A stretch of DNA of 64,000 nucleotides from Nymphaea colorata. Taxonomy: Eukaryota > Streptophyta > Magnoliopsida > Nymphaeales > Nymphaeaceae. Shown one piece after another: positions 61,301-64,000 of this stretch. The position numbers were made by a program, and so were the translations under genes. The notes below the pieces were generated by a model. That model did not search any database, was not told the origin of the DNA, and worked only from the letters and a program-made list of their open reading frames with translations. The stretch covers positions 21,884,370 to 21,948,369 of the forward strand of contig NC_045140.1 of NCBI RefSeq assembly GCF_008831285.2. The letters run 5' to 3'. Position 1 is the stretch's first letter; each line of letters begins with the position of its first letter.

Positions 61301-63361
61301 AGTATTCAGATGGTGAACTGGGAAGATGATCAATTTCATAAAGTTGGAAGTACTGATGAACTTTTCACTCTTTTTGGTTTCCCTTTTGATAAAATAAGAG
61401 GTGGCACCTCTATTCCAATAACATCAAATTGGCAACTAAATTCCTGGGAAAATGAGATCACATGCTTCCACTGTCTGTCATCATCTTGGTTAGTCAATGT
61501 TTAATGTGAAGTGCTCCATTTGTTGCCTCTGCGGAAAACTTGTTTAAGGCAATGTACAGACTAGTTCTCATTTCTGTTTATTCTTTGTGGCTGTAGTAAA
61601 ATTTGTAAGCTTACACTTGCACGGCTACTAATGGCTCATGATGTGATGGTTAATGGGATTCACTCCAAAAACCAGATGACCCATTCAAAGGAAGTTCTAG
61701 AACTCCTTGATGATTTGCAGCAATCAGACACGCCCCACACCAAACATTACAAGGACCAACTCAGCCTGGTATTGCTTGATCAGGTGAAGTCTCTTTCATA
61801 TGCACATCTATTAGTCCACTTCTGGGGATGATTTATAGAGCTGCCTATGGTTTGAGCATGTTTATCATGAATCTTCTTATATTCAGTAATTTATGTGTTG
61901 TATAAACGTGGGATTGAGCTCATGACTATGTTCATCATAAAAAAGGTCATTCTTGGTGGTTTTCTTTTCTTAGTTTTACTGGTTTTGTTTATCACCTATT
62001 ATCTGTTGGACTGATATCTAGAGCTTTGTGCTTTTCCTATGAACCTGTGTGTACCTGTTGCAGACCATATTGAAAAATGTCTTCCTACCTGATTATGCTG
62101 CAGGTGACATCAAATAGAGACGCTTTGACAAAGCATTGCTGGCATCATAAAAGCTTAGCACTTTCAAATCTTGAGCAGAATGTGTGCCTACATCTAAACA
62201 AATTGTCTATATCACAAATTGGGTTCTTTGAGCGTTTGTCTTGGATTCAGATGCTAGACCTTAGTCACAATGAGCTCCAAAATATTGACGGTACTGCTTC
62301 TACATCCTATTAGTTATTTCTTAACATTTTTAGCAAAATTCTTAAGCAATATTCTATAGTTAGTTTTATGTCTGTATTGAACTCTAGCAGTCTGTTTGCA
62401 TTTTTAACACTTCATATGTTTGCTCATGCACATAAAGGGAGTTCTTGGACCATGATACTGTATGGTAATGTACGTGCGTGTTTGCATTGCTTTAACCACC
62501 AAATGTTAGGTCTTACCCTGTGGACGTGTTTAGAGTATCAAGTTTACTACGTCAATAACGTCTTTAGAATGACAGAGTTTTCTATGTCAGTAGGCTTATA
62601 TACAGTTCAGTATCTTTGGTATTTTGCAAGCATCACGTGATTCCATTGGCGTTTGAAGTATGCTATAATATTGGCAGGAAAAGCATTACATGAAGGTGGT
62701 GAACATCAAGTTGTCGTAATTCACTTTGACTCAACTTTAATACATGAATATAGTAAATCATGTTAAATATGGCTGAACTTTACTACATGAAGATAGTAGG
62801 TAATTCTTGTTAAGCAAAGCCAAACATTAATTTTCCTTTCTATGTATTAGATCTGTGCAAGTGAAAAATGTCCTGCACAAGTTATGTGGGTGTGCATACC
62901 CACACACAGAACTTGAATCTTATTTGTGACCACCAGTGGTGTCATGTTAATTTTTTTCTGGATCTTGTGCTAGGCCTGGAGGTCCTCCAACTTCTCACAT
63001 GTTTGAATCTCAGCCATAACAAGTTGAAAAGTTTCACAGCTCTAGATCCGTTGAGATTGTTGAAGCTATTGCGAGTGTTAGACATATCTAATAATGAGAT
63101 TGGTGCTCACTCTATTGACACTAAAGATATCTGTGTTGTTCCCCTCTATCAAACGGACGAGGATGTGAAATGAACATGGAAGAGTTGGCAAACGACAGAT
63201 TGGACGTGGTTCATAGTTGGGAGCTCTTACTGATGTTCAAGGATTTATCTTTGATACAATTAGACATGGCAGGGAATCCAAGCTATGATGAGAAGTGCAA
63301 AATGCTTCTGGAAAAGATCATCCCTTCGCTGAAATGGCTTAGTGGTGTCTCAGTTAATTGA
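58361..63361 (+). pseudogene. RGTA1: Rab geranylgeranyltransferase alpha subunit homologue with three frame breaks
   Basis: The intact enzyme (with a beta subunit and REP) prenylates Rab GTPases. Exons seen: 58361-58473, 58571-58730, 58968-59128, 59286-59390, 60712-61488, 61597-61783, 62104-62290 and 62974-63361. Exons 1-4 join in frame and give MHGRPRRPPK and four prenyltransferase alpha repeats (TAWNYRK, GAWHHRK, HGWNYRR, SAWHNR). Then come three breaks. Near 60820, after FTDP, the frame jumps to YHLWLLDE and about 17 nt of the fifth repeat are gone. Near 61245, the frame changes between HYSSPAQ and EFTLNFQ. Near 63170, a stop falls before NMEELANDRLDVV continues one frame over. The insert domain and C-terminal leucine-rich repeats (LDLSHNELQ, LNLSHNKLKS, VLDISNNEIG) remain readable. 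Intron 4 uses a GC donor. Splice sites and long open stretches are otherwise intact, so the damage is recent or partly sequencing error. Confidence 0.75.
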
Positions 63362-64000
63362 TACCCAGGTCCTGTATGTTTAATCATCTTATTTGGTTTA
63401 ATGTAATTTATATTTTACATTTTTATTATATGCAACAATGTATTCGCAGGCTGCCCGGATGTTAGTTATCAGTGAGTTTCGGAATGCATTTTTTGCAGGA
63501 TAAACTTCTCCAGGTTGATCTAATAAGAAATTCTTCATTTTTTTAGTAGGCAAATAAATCCACACGGCTGTTTACATCGTGAGTGCGGACGAACAACCTT
63601 CTTACCTTGAGTTTTTCTAAAATATAAAAAAGTGATGCAGGACGCAAGTGAGAGTATCAGTGTTCAAATTACATTGCTCCTAGCTCGTACTCCACTCATC
63701 TGGAAACTAAACCGGGCGCAACCCATGCTTGACCACACTTGCGAGACCTTAAAGGCCAGCCAATATGCGACCACTGATCGAAGCAAGGCAATGGAGGGCC
63801 TGTTTAGCTAGCCGGAAAAGGAAACGGCCTCGTGATGTCGGAGAAGTTAGATCAAATGATTCTGCGGCCATTTTATGGTGCTGTATGATGACACTATGAC
63901 GGAGAAGAAAAGAATCTTGCAATTGGAGGCAATGCAGCACCATAGTCTTTACCTTTTCCATCGTTCTCCACAATAGAATAACAAAAGCAAATTGATATAA
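63362..64000. other. Downstream spacer to window end
   Basis: The first part is probably the 3' UTR of the gene before it. A minus-strand frame at 63749-63973 encodes a basic, Leu-rich 74 residues that I do not recognise; without a family match or start context I do not call it a gene. Confidence 0.4.

Noticed and set aside
63749-63973. Minus-strand 74-residue open frame at the window end
   Set aside because: No family resemblance, no leader or splice signals seen, and the flank is cut by the window edge.
1-64000. CRISPR arrays, bacterial operons or a defence/biosynthetic gene cluster
   Set aside because: The DNA is plant nuclear; repeats are satellites or transposons, and neighbouring genes serve unrelated pathways.

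Overview
The window is nuclear DNA of a flowering plant. Its genes have many introns with GT-AG borders, their products are plant-specific (NAT11/12-type transporter, ECERIFERUM2-like BAHD protein, VIN3-like VEL protein, HYL1-type dsRNA-binding protein), and the spacers are AT-rich with many microsatellites and small transposon relics. I cannot place the species. Introns range from about 80 bases to about 3 kb.

Layout. Positions 1-6575 (+) hold a nucleobase-ascorbate transporter of the NAT11/NAT12 type; its 5' end lies outside the window. It converges on an NADPH-cytochrome P450 reductase at 7153-15680 (-), which I rebuilt as 18 coding exons encoding 709 residues. After a 4.4 kb spacer with miniature inverted-repeat elements comes a plastid-type fructose-1,6-bisphosphatase of the form without redox cysteines at 20084-22969 (+, 3 exons). 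It converges on a two-exon CER2/CER26-like BAHD protein at 24369-28780 (-). Positions 28.8-39.7 kb are a gene-poor stretch of tandem repeats, SINE-like heads and MITE fragments. A small 74-residue plant protein with a likely 5' UTR intron lies at 39710-40047 (-, UTR to about 41.4 kb). Three genes follow in tandem on the + strand: a VIN3-like (VIL) PHD/FNIII/VEL protein (43635-48571), HYL1/DRB1 (50470-56408) and a Rab geranylgeranyltransferase alpha subunit homologue (58361-63361).

The genes do not form one pathway. They cover purine/ascorbate-type transport, electron supply to ER P450s, plastid sugar metabolism, cuticular wax elongation, Polycomb silencing, microRNA processing and Rab prenylation. 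I found no cluster that looks like a new biochemical system.

The most notable observations are: (i) the Rab GGTase alpha gene keeps its splice sites but has three separate frame breaks, one removing the core of its fifth prenyltransferase repeat, and one of its introns is GC-AG; (ii) a 109-bp minisatellite of about five copies sits just upstream of that gene; (iii) the VIL gene contains a 96-nt, stop-free, in-frame intron; (iv) the HYL1 gene has two acceptors 10 nt apart, of which only the downstream one keeps frame; (v) several SINE-like and TIR elements are visible by eye. All exon borders were inferred by reading splice sites and family motifs, without transcript data.
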